64,000 bases of DNA from Elusimicrobia bacterium GWA2_62_23. Its GTDB lineage: Bacteria > Elusimicrobiota > Elusimicrobia > Elusimicrobiales > UBA9959. Position 1 is the stretch's first letter, and every line of letters starts with the position of its first letter. Shown here in pieces: positions 7,943 through 15,646 of the stretch. The notes beneath the pieces were generated by a model that was given only the letters and a program-made list of their open reading frames with translations, searched no databases and was not told the origin of the DNA. The DNA is taken from NCBI GenBank assembly GCA_001799635.1, contig MGTV01000008.1:188879-252878 (forward strand), written 5' to 3'. The position numbers were made by a program, and so were the translations under genes.

Positions 7943-8989
7943 CTAATGCCCGGCGGCCTCCAGGAAGACTTTTTCGGTGGCGGCCGCGAAGGCCGCGGGG
8001 GAGAATTCGCGTTCGGCCCGGGCGCGGTTGGCGGCGCCCAGGATGGCTATCTTTTCCGGCGCGGCCAGCAGGGCGCCGAGTTTGGCCGCCAGGGCCAGGT
8101 GGTCGCCGGGGGGCGTCAGCCATTCGGGGGCGGCGTATTCGGGCAGGCTGCCCACGGCGGAGGCCACCAGGGGCCGGCCGCTGGCCAGCCACTCGGCGGC
8201 GGCCCGGGAGACGGCCTCGCTGCCCAGCGAGCAGACCACGCCGATGTCGCAGGAGGCCATGAAAGGGAAGGGCCCCTCGGTGCGGCCGTGGAAGAAGACG
8301 TTCTTTTCTATTCCCAGGTCCGAGGCTTCGCGGCGCAGGTCGGAGTATTTCAGGTTGGCTTCGTAGCCGGCTATGTGGAATTCGGCGCTGGCCCCGGAGC
8401 GCAGCAGCTCGGCGGCGGCCCGCAGGAAGACGGAATGGCCTTTTACCAGGTCCAGGCGGCCGAGCAGGCCCACCCGGTAGGGGGCGGCGGCCCGGCGCTC
8501 CGGCAGCGGGGGGAGCGGCAGGCCCTGGGGGATAAGGGCCACGCGAGAGCGGGGCAGGCCCGACGCGGCGTAAAGGTCCTCTATATAGGCGGAGGCGGCG
8601 ATGACGCGCGCCACGCCGGAGAAAGTGAAGCCGGCCGAGGGGCGCTTGGCGTCGGCCTTCACCCGCACCACGGGCAGGGCGAGCAGGTAGGCCAGGGTCT
8701 GCATGCGGCCGGTGTGCGCGGCCACGGCGTCTATGCCGGCCTCCCCGCTTATGGCGCGCAGGCGCAGCAGGGCCAGCGGCAGTTTATGGTATTCCTTGCG
8801 GCCGGGCACGGCGTAATGGGCGAAACCTTCGCTCTCGGCGAAAGCTTCGGCGGCGCTGCCCCGGGGACAGGCGAAGAGCACCTCGTGGCCGAGGCCTCGC
8901 AGCGCCTTCGCCTGGGCGAAAGCGTAAGCCGCGAGGCCGCTATTCCAGGGGATGTCTATGGCGCTTAAAATTTTCAATCGCTGTTTCAT
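7943..8989 (-). CDS. Family 4 glycosyltransferase (second in run)
   Basis: 348 residues. N-terminal Rossmann half begins LKILSAIDIPWNSGLAAYAF; the C-terminal half has VGLLGRLDLVKGHSVFL and FHGRTEGPFPFMASCDIGVV, with SEAVSRAAAEWLASGRPLVA standing where the GT4 donor-binding EX7E element lies. It overlaps the end of the upstream GT4 gene by 50 nt; no later in-frame start preserves the N-terminal strand. Likely acts on LPS or another surface glycan, together with the flanking transferases. Confidence 0.87.
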   Translation of the reverse strand: MKQRLKILSAIDIPWNSGLAAYAFAQAKALRGLGHEVLFACPRGSAAEAFAESEGFAHYAVPGRKEYHKLPLALLRLRAISGEAGIDAVAAHTGRMQTLAYLLALPVVRVKADAKRPSAGFTFSGVARVIAASAYIEDLYAASGLPRSRVALIPQGLPLPPLPERRAAAPYRVGLLGRLDLVKGHSVFLRAAAELLRSGASAEFHIAGYEANLKYSDLRREASDLGIEKNVFFHGRTEGPFPFMASCDIGVVCSLGSEAVSRAAAEWLASGRPLVASAVGSLPEYAAPEWLTPPGDHLALAAKLGALLAAPEKIAILGAANRARAEREFSPAAFAAATEKVFLEAAGH

Positions 8990-10097
8990 AACACTTCAAA
9001 GTCAGGGCGGCCATGCGCGGCGAGGAGAAATCCTCGCGGCGGCGGTGGGCCTCGGCGGCCAGGCGCTCGCGCAGGCTTGCGTCCTTCATGACGCGCAGGG
9101 CGGCGTTGGCCAGGGCTTCGTGGTCGCGGGGCGGCACCGTGAGGCCGTTGGCGCCGTCCTCTATGACGTCGGTGATGCCGCCGGCCGTGGTGGCCACCAG
9201 GGGCAGGCCGGCGTTCATGGCCTCCACCAGCACGCTGCCCATGCCTTCCTCGCAGGAAGCCAGCACGAACAGGTCCAGCGCGGCCAGCACCTTGTACGGG
9301 TCGCTGCGGTAGCCGATAAGGCGGAAATGGTCCTGGATCTTGAGCATGCGGGCCAGGTGGGCGGTCTTGTCGGCGAGCGGGCCTTCGCCGGCCACCAGGA
9401 AATAGGCCTCCGGGAAACTTTTAAGGACTTCTGCGGCGGCGCGCACCAGGTTCTCGGGGTCCTTGTGCGGCACCAGCGCTATGAGCGAGCCGGCCCAGAA
9501 GGCGGCGGCGGGGATGCCCAGTTCGGCGGCCAGGGCCTGGCGGGCGGCCGAGCGGTAGGCCGGGAACTCGCCGGGGCTCCAGGGCGTGTCGTCGAGGTCT
9601 ATGGTGCTGTTGACCACGGCCACTTTCTCTTCGGGGACGCCGGCCTTTAAGAGGATGTCGCGCACCGCGTCGGAGATAGCGATGACGCCGTGGGCTTTAG
9701 CGTATTTGAAGCGGGCGGTGAAAGAGCCGGGGATGAAGTCCACCCGGCGGTGGGCGACGCGCACGCAGTCCAGCCCGGCCGAGGCCAGCCAGGAGACGGC
9801 GGCGGTGTGGCCGGTATGGGTGTGGAGGAGAGGGGGCTGGCCTCCGGGTGGCAGGGCCTTGAGCGCGCGGCGCAGCAGCACGGCGGAGACCGGGTCCCAT
9901 TCCGTAAGGTAGGGCAGGGTAAGCGTCTTGAAATTCTTGCGCCGGGCGGCGTTGTGCAGCGGGGAGCCGGCGCGGCAGACCACGGTATTGTCGTGGCCGA
10001 GCTTGTTGAGCTCTTTCACGAGGTAGAGCATCTGGCGCTGGCCGCCGCGCAGTTCCTTGCCGTCGTCGAGGTGGAAGATCCGGAGGGGGCTGGTCAT
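8940..10097 (-). CDS. Family 4 glycosyltransferase (first in run)
   Basis: 385 residues with the GT-B layout. N-terminal FHLDDGKELRGGQRQMLYLV has the glycine-rich acceptor loop; the C-terminal domain has LVPHKDPENLVRAA, AGEGPL and the donor-site EEGMGSVLVEAMNAGLPLVA (EX7E). It starts 7 nt after the heptosyltransferase-like gene ends, so co-translation is likely. Substrate unknown; the context suggests LPS core assembly on the inner face of the inner membrane. Confidence 0.88.
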   Translation of the reverse strand: MTSPLRIFHLDDGKELRGGQRQMLYLVKELNKLGHDNTVVCRAGSPLHNAARRKNFKTLTLPYLTEWDPVSAVLLRRALKALPPGGQPPLLHTHTGHTAAVSWLASAGLDCVRVAHRRVDFIPGSFTARFKYAKAHGVIAISDAVRDILLKAGVPEEKVAVVNSTIDLDDTPWSPGEFPAYRSAARQALAAELGIPAAAFWAGSLIALVPHKDPENLVRAAAEVLKSFPEAYFLVAGEGPLADKTAHLARMLKIQDHFRLIGYRSDPYKVLAALDLFVLASCEEGMGSVLVEAMNAGLPLVATTAGGITDVIEDGANGLTVPPRDHEALANAALRVMKDASLRERLAAEAHRRREDFSSPRMAALTLKCYETAIENFKRHRHPLE

Positions 10098-10104
10098 AGG
10101 GTGG

Positions 10105-11067
10105 TCAGTTCCCGGCCTCCAGCGCTTTGTTTATCTCCGCCGTAACGGCTTCGGGCGTTATCTCTTGCGGGGAGTTCTCGTAAATAAGGAGGAGGGGGAG
10201 GCGCGCGCCGCGCGGCGCGATGTAGGGAACGTCCTTCCTTTCATACACGCCCACGCAGGGGGTGCCCAGGGCGCTGGCCAGGTGCAGGGGGCCGGAGTTG
10301 TTGCCCACGAAGAGCCTGGCCTTCGAGATGAAATAGGCGAGGTCGCGCAGGGTGGGGGCGGTGTCGCAGGAGAAGGCCAGCGGCACGGCGGCGCCGGCGG
10401 CGGAAAGGAAGAACTCTTTTTCGGCCTTGTTGGCGTTCACGAAGACCTTGAGGCCCCTGGCGGCGAGGGCGGCCATGACCGGCTTCCAGGAGGCGAGGGG
10501 GAAATTGCGTCTGGGATTGCCGGAGAAAGGGTGGATGACGGCCCAGCTGGCCGAGTCGCAGAGCGCCCGGGCCTGCTCGCCGGCGCCGCTGACGGGCACG
10601 GGGATGGCGCAGCGCAGGGGGCCGGGGTCCGCGCCGGTGAGGGCCTCTACGAGGCGCCTGGCGGTGTCGAGCACGTGGGCGTCGCGCTGGCCCGCGTTGA
10701 GGCGCCGGTTGGCGAAGGCGCCGTTGGCCGCGAAGCGCAGGGGGATGCCGGCCAGCAGGCAGGCCAGGTTCTTGCGCCAGTTGGAGTGAAGGATGAGAGC
10801 GGCGTCGAAGCGGGCCGCGCGGATGGCGAGCAGGGTCTTGAGGAAGCGGAGGAATTTGCCTTTCTTCTGGCCGGGGGACTTGTCCCAGAACGGGTCGCAG
10901 CGGTAATGCCCGGCGGAGGGGGAATAAAGGGAGACGATCTCTCCGGAATAGTCCTTGGTCCAGAAAGCGGCTTCGTAGCCGGGCTGTTCCAGGAGGGCGT
11001 CACGGACGGCGAGGCTCAATACCGTGTCCCCGACATTGTCCAGACTTACGATGAGTACTTTGGTCAT
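10105..11067 (-). CDS. Family 9 glycosyltransferase (ADP-heptose:LPS heptosyltransferase-like)
   Basis: 320 residues. Opening VLIVSLDNVGDTVLSLAVRD is the classic GT9 start, and VIHPFSGNPRRNFPLASW plus FVGNNSGPLHLASALGTP are the donor-binding motifs. The family adds heptoses to the LPS inner core. It is first in the leftward glycosyltransferase operon. The start codon follows directly on the T-tract of the tRNA-Ala terminator, with no visible Shine-Dalgarno site. Confidence 0.9.
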   Translation of the reverse strand: MTKVLIVSLDNVGDTVLSLAVRDALLEQPGYEAAFWTKDYSGEIVSLYSPSAGHYRCDPFWDKSPGQKKGKFLRFLKTLLAIRAARFDAALILHSNWRKNLACLLAGIPLRFAANGAFANRRLNAGQRDAHVLDTARRLVEALTGADPGPLRCAIPVPVSGAGEQARALCDSASWAVIHPFSGNPRRNFPLASWKPVMAALAARGLKVFVNANKAEKEFFLSAAGAAVPLAFSCDTAPTLRDLAYFISKARLFVGNNSGPLHLASALGTPCVGVYERKDVPYIAPRGARLPLLLIYENSPQEITPEAVTAEINKALEAGN

Positions 11068-11100
11068 TAAAATAAAAAAGCCCCGGCGGCCGGGGCTTTA
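11068..11100 (-). terminator. Terminator after tRNA-Ala, abutting the heptosyltransferase start
   Basis: Stem AAAGCCCCGG / CCGGGGCTTT with a 3-nt loop. Read leftward it is followed by TTTTTTATTTTA and immediately by the ATG at 11067. It probably ends the tRNA transcript, but could also modulate read-through into the glycosyltransferase operon. Confidence 0.85.
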
Positions 11101-11106
11101 AAAATC

Positions 11107-11182
11107 TGGTGGACGTGACAGGGATCGAACCTGCGACCTCCTCCATGCCATGGAGGCGCTCTCCCAGCTGAGCTACACGCCC
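11107..11182 (-). tRNA. tRNA-Ala (anticodon GGC)
   Basis: On the minus strand, acceptor GGGCGTG pairs with CACGTCC and is followed by an encoded ACCA end. Anticodon stem CCTCC/GGAGG encloses ATGGCAT, giving anticodon GGC. D-arm (TAGCTCAGCTGGGAGAGC) and T-arm (GCAGGTTCGATCCCTGT) are canonical; length 76. Confidence 0.97.
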
Positions 11183-11246
11183 AAAATTTTTCTTACTACC
11201 GCGTTGTTAAAAGAACGTAGGTATATCATATAAAAAAAACATCCTT

Positions 11247-11285
11247 TTGAAAAGTGGGGGGGCGCCTTTTTGTATAATTATAGGT
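11247..11285 (+). promoter_or_regulatory. Putative promoter of glgP
   Basis: A consensus -10 TATAAT (11273-11278), directly preceded by TTG, lies 7 nt before the ATG at 11286. A weak -35 candidate TTGAAA (11247-11252) has a long 20-nt spacer. No Shine-Dalgarno site lies between, so a leaderless transcript is likely. Confidence 0.6.
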
Positions 11286-13832
11286 ATGAAGATCAAATCG
11301 TTCAACGTTATTCCTAACCTGCCCGAGAACCTGAAGGCCCTGGAAGAGCTGTCCACCAACATGTGGTTCACCTGGAACTGGGACGCCATCATGATGTTCG
11401 TGGGCATTAACGAAGAGCTGTGGCACCGCTCCCACCGCAATCCCAAGTGGATCCTGGGCACCCTGCCCCCGGAGCGCCTCGAAGAACTCAGCCGCGACAA
11501 CAATTTCCTGGGCAAACTGGGAGAGATCAAGCAGAAGTTCGAAGGCTACATGGCCTATAAGGACACCTGGTTCGCCAAGAACGCGCAGGACCAGGACAAG
11601 GACATGCACGTGGCCTATTTCTCCATGGAATACGGCATAGGCGAGGGCCTGCCCATCTATTCCGGCGGCCTGGGCATGCTCTCCGGCGACCATCTCAAAT
11701 CCGCCTCCGACCTGGGCATGCCCCTGGTGAGCGTGGGCCTCCTTTATAAGAAAGGCTACGTGCAGCAGGTGCTCAACCGCGACAACTGGCAGACCGAGCG
11801 CTACCCCGAGAACGACTGGTACAACATGCCTGTGCAGATAGTGAAGGACCACGCCGGCAAGCCGCTGCGCGTGGAAGTGGACCTGGCGGGGGAGAAGGTG
11901 CAGATCGGCGTGTGGAAGGTGCCGGTGGGCCGCGCTTCGCTCATCCTGCTCGACACCAACCTTCCCGAGAATTCCCCGGCCGCCCGCACCATCACCGAGC
12001 AGCTTTACGGCGGCGACCGCGAGAACCGCATCCGCCAGGAGATAGTGCTGGGCATAGGCGGCGCCCGGGCGCTGGAGGCCATGGGCATCCACTCCACCGT
12101 GTTCCACGTGAACGAGGGCCACAGCGCCTTCCTGCTGTTCGAGCGCATCCGCCAGCTGATGAAGAACCGCGGCCTCTCTTTCGCGGAAGCGCGCGAAGTG
12201 GTGTGGGCCTCGTCCGCGTTCACCACGCACACCCCGGTGATGGCCGGCAACGAGTATTTCGACTTCGAACTGGTGCGCAAGTACTTCGAACACTACGTCA
12301 AGGAGATAGGCCTGACCTTCCCCGAGTTCCTGGAACTGGGCAAGGAAGAGCACACCTCCCTGGGTTTCTGCATGACCGTGGTGGCCATAAAGCTCTGCGC
12401 CTTCCTCAACGGCGTGAGCCTGCTGCACCGCGACGTGTCGCGCGACATGTGGCACAAGCTCTGGCCGCAGCTGCCCCGCTACGAGGTGCCCATAGAGGGT
12501 ATCACCAACGGCGTGCACACCTGCTCCTGGATCAGCCACGAACACCACAAACTCTACAGCAAGGCGCTGGCGGGGGGGCATAACAACATCCCCGATTCCT
12601 GCGACTGGCCCAAGATCAACGAGATAGACGACCGCGAGTTCTGGGATACGCACATGCTGCGCAAGGTCAAGCTGGTCAAGCTCGTGCGCGACCGCCTCAA
12701 GCGTCAGCACCAGCGCCTGGCCGCGGACCCCAGCATGCTCAGGGAAGCCGAGAGCGTGCTGAACCCGGAGTACCTGACCATCGGCTTCGCCCGCCGCTTC
12801 GCCACTTACAAGCGCGCCACCCTCTTCATGCGCGATCTGGAGCGGCTGCTGGAACTGGTGACCGACGAGAAGATGCCGGTGCAGTTCGTGTTCGCCGGCA
12901 AGGCGCACCAGGCGGACTCGCACGGCAAGGAATTCATCAAGCAGGTGGCCCGCCTGTCCATGGACAAGCGGTTCAAGAACCGCATCATCTTCGTGGAAGA
13001 CTATAACATGAACGTGGCCCGCTACATGGTGCAGGGCGTTGACGTGTGGCTGAACAACCCTATCCGCCCGCTGGAGGCCAGCGGCACCAGCGGCATGAAG
13101 GCCGTGATCAACGGCGTTATGAACCTCTCGGTGCTGGACGGCTGGTGGCCCGAGGGCTACTCGCCCGACGTGGGCTGGGCCATAGGCGGGGTGGAGGCCT
13201 ACAACAGCGACGAGGAGCGCGATTACGTGGAAGCGGAGAGCATCTACAACCTGATAAAGAAGGTGGTGGCGCCGCTCTATTACGACCGGGGTCAGGACGG
13301 CCTGCCGCGCGGCTGGATAAAGATGATGAAGGCCTGCGTGCAGAAGCTGGTGCCGCACTTCAACACCAACCGCATGGTGCGCGAGTATTACGAGAAGTTC
13401 TACGTGCACGCCCACCGCGCCTCCAAGCGCTTCGCGGATAATTCCCGCGTTGCCGAACTGGCGCGCTGGCGCGCCCGGCTGGAGGAGAGCTGGCCGCGCG
13501 TGAAAGTGGTGACGGACCAGTTCAAGCCCGAGATGGAAGTGCACGCCGGGGCGAAGCTGCCGGTGAGCGCCATAGTGTGGCTGGGCGACCTGAAGCCCGA
13601 GGACGTGGACGTGCAGCTGCACGTTGGCACGGCCGGCGGCGAGGGCCTGTTCAAGGACGGCAAGTCCGTGTCCATGACCCAGGACGCCCGCATGGGCGAC
13701 GCCTACGTGTACAAGGGGGAGGTGCCCTGCTACAAGAGCGGCCGGCACGATTTCTCCGTGCGCGTGCTGGGCAGGCACCAGGACGCGGTGAACGCGCTGA
13801 TGCCGCTGTATATAAAGTGGAGCGAGGAGTAA
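11286..13832 (+). CDS. glgP: Alpha-glucan (glycogen/maltodextrin) phosphorylase
   Basis: Releases glucose 1-phosphate from alpha-1,4-glucans; GT35, PLP-dependent, cytoplasmic. 848 residues, the length of the shorter bacterial/archaeal phosphorylase type. Visible: FSMEYGIGEGLPIYSGGLG near residue 115, FHVNEGHSAF, ITNGVHTCSW, FARRFATYKRATL and the PLP-site GTSGMK with K605. The ATG at 11286 matches the family N-terminus (VIPNLPENLKALEELS) better than the upstream in-frame codon. It probably works with the GH57 branching and amylase-type enzymes at 43-47 kb. Confidence 0.95.
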   Translation: MKIKSFNVIPNLPENLKALEELSTNMWFTWNWDAIMMFVGINEELWHRSHRNPKWILGTLPPERLEELSRDNNFLGKLGEIKQKFEGYMAYKDTWFAKNAQDQDKDMHVAYFSMEYGIGEGLPIYSGGLGMLSGDHLKSASDLGMPLVSVGLLYKKGYVQQVLNRDNWQTERYPENDWYNMPVQIVKDHAGKPLRVEVDLAGEKVQIGVWKVPVGRASLILLDTNLPENSPAARTITEQLYGGDRENRIRQEIVLGIGGARALEAMGIHSTVFHVNEGHSAFLLFERIRQLMKNRGLSFAEAREVVWASSAFTTHTPVMAGNEYFDFELVRKYFEHYVKEIGLTFPEFLELGKEEHTSLGFCMTVVAIKLCAFLNGVSLLHRDVSRDMWHKLWPQLPRYEVPIEGITNGVHTCSWISHEHHKLYSKALAGGHNNIPDSCDWPKINEIDDREFWDTHMLRKVKLVKLVRDRLKRQHQRLAADPSMLREAESVLNPEYLTIGFARRFATYKRATLFMRDLERLLELVTDEKMPVQFVFAGKAHQADSHGKEFIKQVARLSMDKRFKNRIIFVEDYNMNVARYMVQGVDVWLNNPIRPLEASGTSGMKAVINGVMNLSVLDGWWPEGYSPDVGWAIGGVEAYNSDEERDYVEAESIYNLIKKVVAPLYYDRGQDGLPRGWIKMMKACVQKLVPHFNTNRMVREYYEKFYVHAHRASKRFADNSRVAELARWRARLEESWPRVKVVTDQFKPEMEVHAGAKLPVSAIVWLGDLKPEDVDVQLHVGTAGGEGLFKDGKSVSMTQDARMGDAYVYKGEVPCYKSGRHDFSVRVLGRHQDAVNALMPLYIKWSEE

Positions 13833-13842
13833 CGCTAACTAC

Positions 13843-13933
13843 TTGCGTCGCGGCGCTTTAAAATATATATAATGTTTTCAACGGCCGGAAACGGCCCGGT
13901 AGCATGAGTAACTAAAGAGAGGTAAATAAGCAA
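13843..13933 (+). promoter_or_regulatory. Promoter and 5' leader of the cold-shock gene
   Basis: TATAAT at 13868-13873 with TTGCGT (13843-13848) upstream at a 19-nt spacing. The expected leader of about 54 nt contains a GGCC-GGAAAC-GGCC hairpin and ends in GAGAGGT, a Shine-Dalgarno site. Structured leaders are typical of cold-shock genes. Confidence 0.55.
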
Positions 13934-14146
13934 ATGGCAAAAGGTAAAGTTAAGTGGTTCAACGACAAGAAAGGGTTCGGCTTCATCATCCCGGAGGACG
14001 GCTCCAAGGACCTTTTCGTACATCACTCTTCCATTCAAGGTGACGGATTCAAGACCCTGGCTGAAAACCAGGAAGTCGAGTTCGAAACCGAGAACACCGA
14101 TAAGGGCCCCAAGGCCGTCAACGTAAAGAAAGCCCCGGGCAAATAA
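13934..14146 (+). CDS. Cold-shock protein (CspA family)
   Basis: 70-residue single cold-shock domain that binds single-stranded RNA or DNA. RNP1 (KGFGFI) and RNP2 (LFVHHSS) are present, and the N-terminus [15 protein letters not shown] is canonical. A GAGAGG ribosome site precedes the ATG. Monocistronic, with its own terminator. Confidence 0.96.
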   Translation: MAKGKVKWFNDKKGFGFIIPEDGSKDLFVHHSSIQGDGFKTLAENQEVEFETENTDKGPKAVNVKKAPGK

Positions 14147-14169
14147 GCTTTCCGCCCAAGCGGAAGCAG

Positions 14170-14200
14170 CCGGCCCCGTTCTGCGGGGCCGGTTTTTTTA
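14170..14200 (+). terminator. Intrinsic terminator after the cold-shock gene
   Basis: Perfect 9-bp stem CCGGCCCCG / CGGGGCCGG followed by TTTTTTTATT, ending next to the convergent gene's stop codon at 14201. Confidence 0.92.
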
Positions 14201-15196
14201 TTAGTAATAGATGAAGTCGCGGCGGGTTATTTCGGGGGGGCGTTTGTCGTCCTGCATGCGCACGCCGTTGTACACCGTTACCTTGACGCGCCGCTGTTCG
14301 GTCCAGTTGCCCTTCTTGTCGAACTTATGGGTGTAGGTGTACTCGTACTTGGCCTCGGCTGAGTCGGCGTCGAAGGTCAGCTCGGTCTGAGGCAGGCCCT
14401 TCCCGTCGCAGTAGGTCTCGGTCTTGGCGAGCGGCTGTTCGCCGGAGTCGTAGGTGGTGAGCAGCTCGCGGCGCAGGGTGCCGTCCTCGCGCAGGGCATA
14501 GACGGTCTTGGCTCGCAGCTCGTTGTTCTGGCCGTATACGGATCTGATCCTGGAGGCGGTGGGCTTGTTCCAGGCGTAGGTCTCCCGCTTGAGCTGGCGG
14601 CCGTCGGCGTCGTTCACGGTCATTTCCGTTACATTGTTGCCCTTGTCGTAGGCGTAAAGCGTGACCGATTCCAGGTTCATCAGCGGGTCGAAGGAATGCT
14701 CCTCGGCGACGAAGCCGCGGGCGTTGAAGATGCGGAAGATCTGGCGGATGGGCTTGCGGGCGGTCTCCCGGCCCTGGGAGGGGGAGGCGTCGTAGACGAA
14801 GACGGCGCCGAAGTCCTTCTTTTTGTTGGCGCGGCAGAAGTCGTCCATGGAGGACTTGGCCTCCTCGCTGAAGGTGGAGGTGAGCTTCTCCTCGGATCTG
14901 CGCTTGTCGCAGAGGGCTTTGGAATCCTCCTTCTCCAGGTAAACGAAGGACTGCTTGAGCACCAGGGTCTTGCCGTCGTACTCGGCCTCCTCCATCTTCA
15001 TGCCGTACATGTCGCAGGAAACGGAGTTCACGCTCTTGGGCGTGCCGGGCAGCCAGTCCTTGCCGCGGCGCAGCGGCTGCATGCGGGAGGTGGTGACCGT
15101 CCTGGCGCGGGGGCGGAAATCGGGGCACTTCAGGTCCGTCTGCGCGCTTAGCGCGGCGGGCAGCAGGAAGAGGCAGGCGGCGGCGAGGCGTATCAT
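14201..15196 (-). CDS. Secreted protein of unknown function
   Basis: 331 residues, not recognised. The signal peptide (MIRLAAACLFLLPAALSAQ) favours the ATG at 15196, which has GGAG 6 nt upstream; the longer frame from 15208 would put charged MEKA before it. The mature part is strand-rich and repetitive in style, with segments such as YDGKTLVLKQ, YAYDKGNNVTEM and HKFDKKGNWTEQRRV. These recall the YD-type antiparallel repeats in Bacteroidetes-like secreted proteins. Probably periplasmic or surface-exposed; alone on its strand, ending against the cold-shock terminator. Confidence 0.75.
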   Translation of the reverse strand: MIRLAAACLFLLPAALSAQTDLKCPDFRPRARTVTTSRMQPLRRGKDWLPGTPKSVNSVSCDMYGMKMEEAEYDGKTLVLKQSFVYLEKEDSKALCDKRRSEEKLTSTFSEEAKSSMDDFCRANKKKDFGAVFVYDASPSQGRETARKPIRQIFRIFNARGFVAEEHSFDPLMNLESVTLYAYDKGNNVTEMTVNDADGRQLKRETYAWNKPTASRIRSVYGQNNELRAKTVYALREDGTLRRELLTTYDSGEQPLAKTETYCDGKGLPQTELTFDADSAEAKYEYTYTHKFDKKGNWTEQRRVKVTVYNGVRMQDDKRPPEITRRDFIYY

Positions 15197-15282
15197 GGCT
15201 TTCTCCATAGAGGGGCTGTAATGAAATATATTATACTCTTACAAGCGCCGCAGCGGAACAGTTAATAGCGCAAGGAGACCAT

Positions 15283-15582
15283 ATGGCCGAAAACAAACAG
15301 GAACCCAAGACGATGCAGCTGGAGGTGCAGATGGACGAGACCACCGCCCAGGGCACCTACGCCAACCTCGCGGGCGTCACCCACAGCGAGACCGAGTTCA
15401 TTTTCGACTTCCTGTTCCTGCAGCCCAACCAGCCCAAGGCCAAGCTGCGCGCCCGGATCATCTCCAGCCCCGTGCACACCAAGCGCTTCCTCGCCGCCAT
15501 GCTCGAGAACATCAAGCGCTACGAGGAGCGCTTCGGAGCCATCCCCGAGCGCGCCGTGAACCTGACGCAGGGCCACAGCTGA
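15283..15582 (+). CDS. DUF3467 protein
   Basis: 99 residues. The core GTYANLAGVTHSETEFIFDF followed by SSPVHTKRFLAAMLENIKRYEERFG is characteristic of DUF3467, a small cytoplasmic family of unknown function. GGAG (15274-15277) precedes the ATG. It stands alone and ends at a strong bidirectional terminator. Confidence 0.85.
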   Translation: MAENKQEPKTMQLEVQMDETTAQGTYANLAGVTHSETEFIFDFLFLQPNQPKAKLRARIISSPVHTKRFLAAMLENIKRYEERFGAIPERAVNLTQGHS

Positions 15583-15599
15583 GCGCCGGCGTCTTAAAA

Positions 15600-15634
15600 G
15601 AAAAAACCCGGAGAGCTCTCCGGGTTTTTTCTTT
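15600..15634. terminator. Bidirectional terminator
   Basis: Perfect palindrome, ACCCGGAGAG / CTCTCCGGGT flanked by A-run and T-run, between the convergent DUF3467 and REC-MBL genes. Confidence 0.92.
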
Positions 15635-15646
15635 GGCGGGGGGAAG

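Noticed and set aside
11226-13778. 850-residue minus-strand open frame opposite glgP
   Set aside because: Composition is His/Val/Leu/Gly-rich without domains and it mirrors glgP; high-GC antisense frames stay open by chance.
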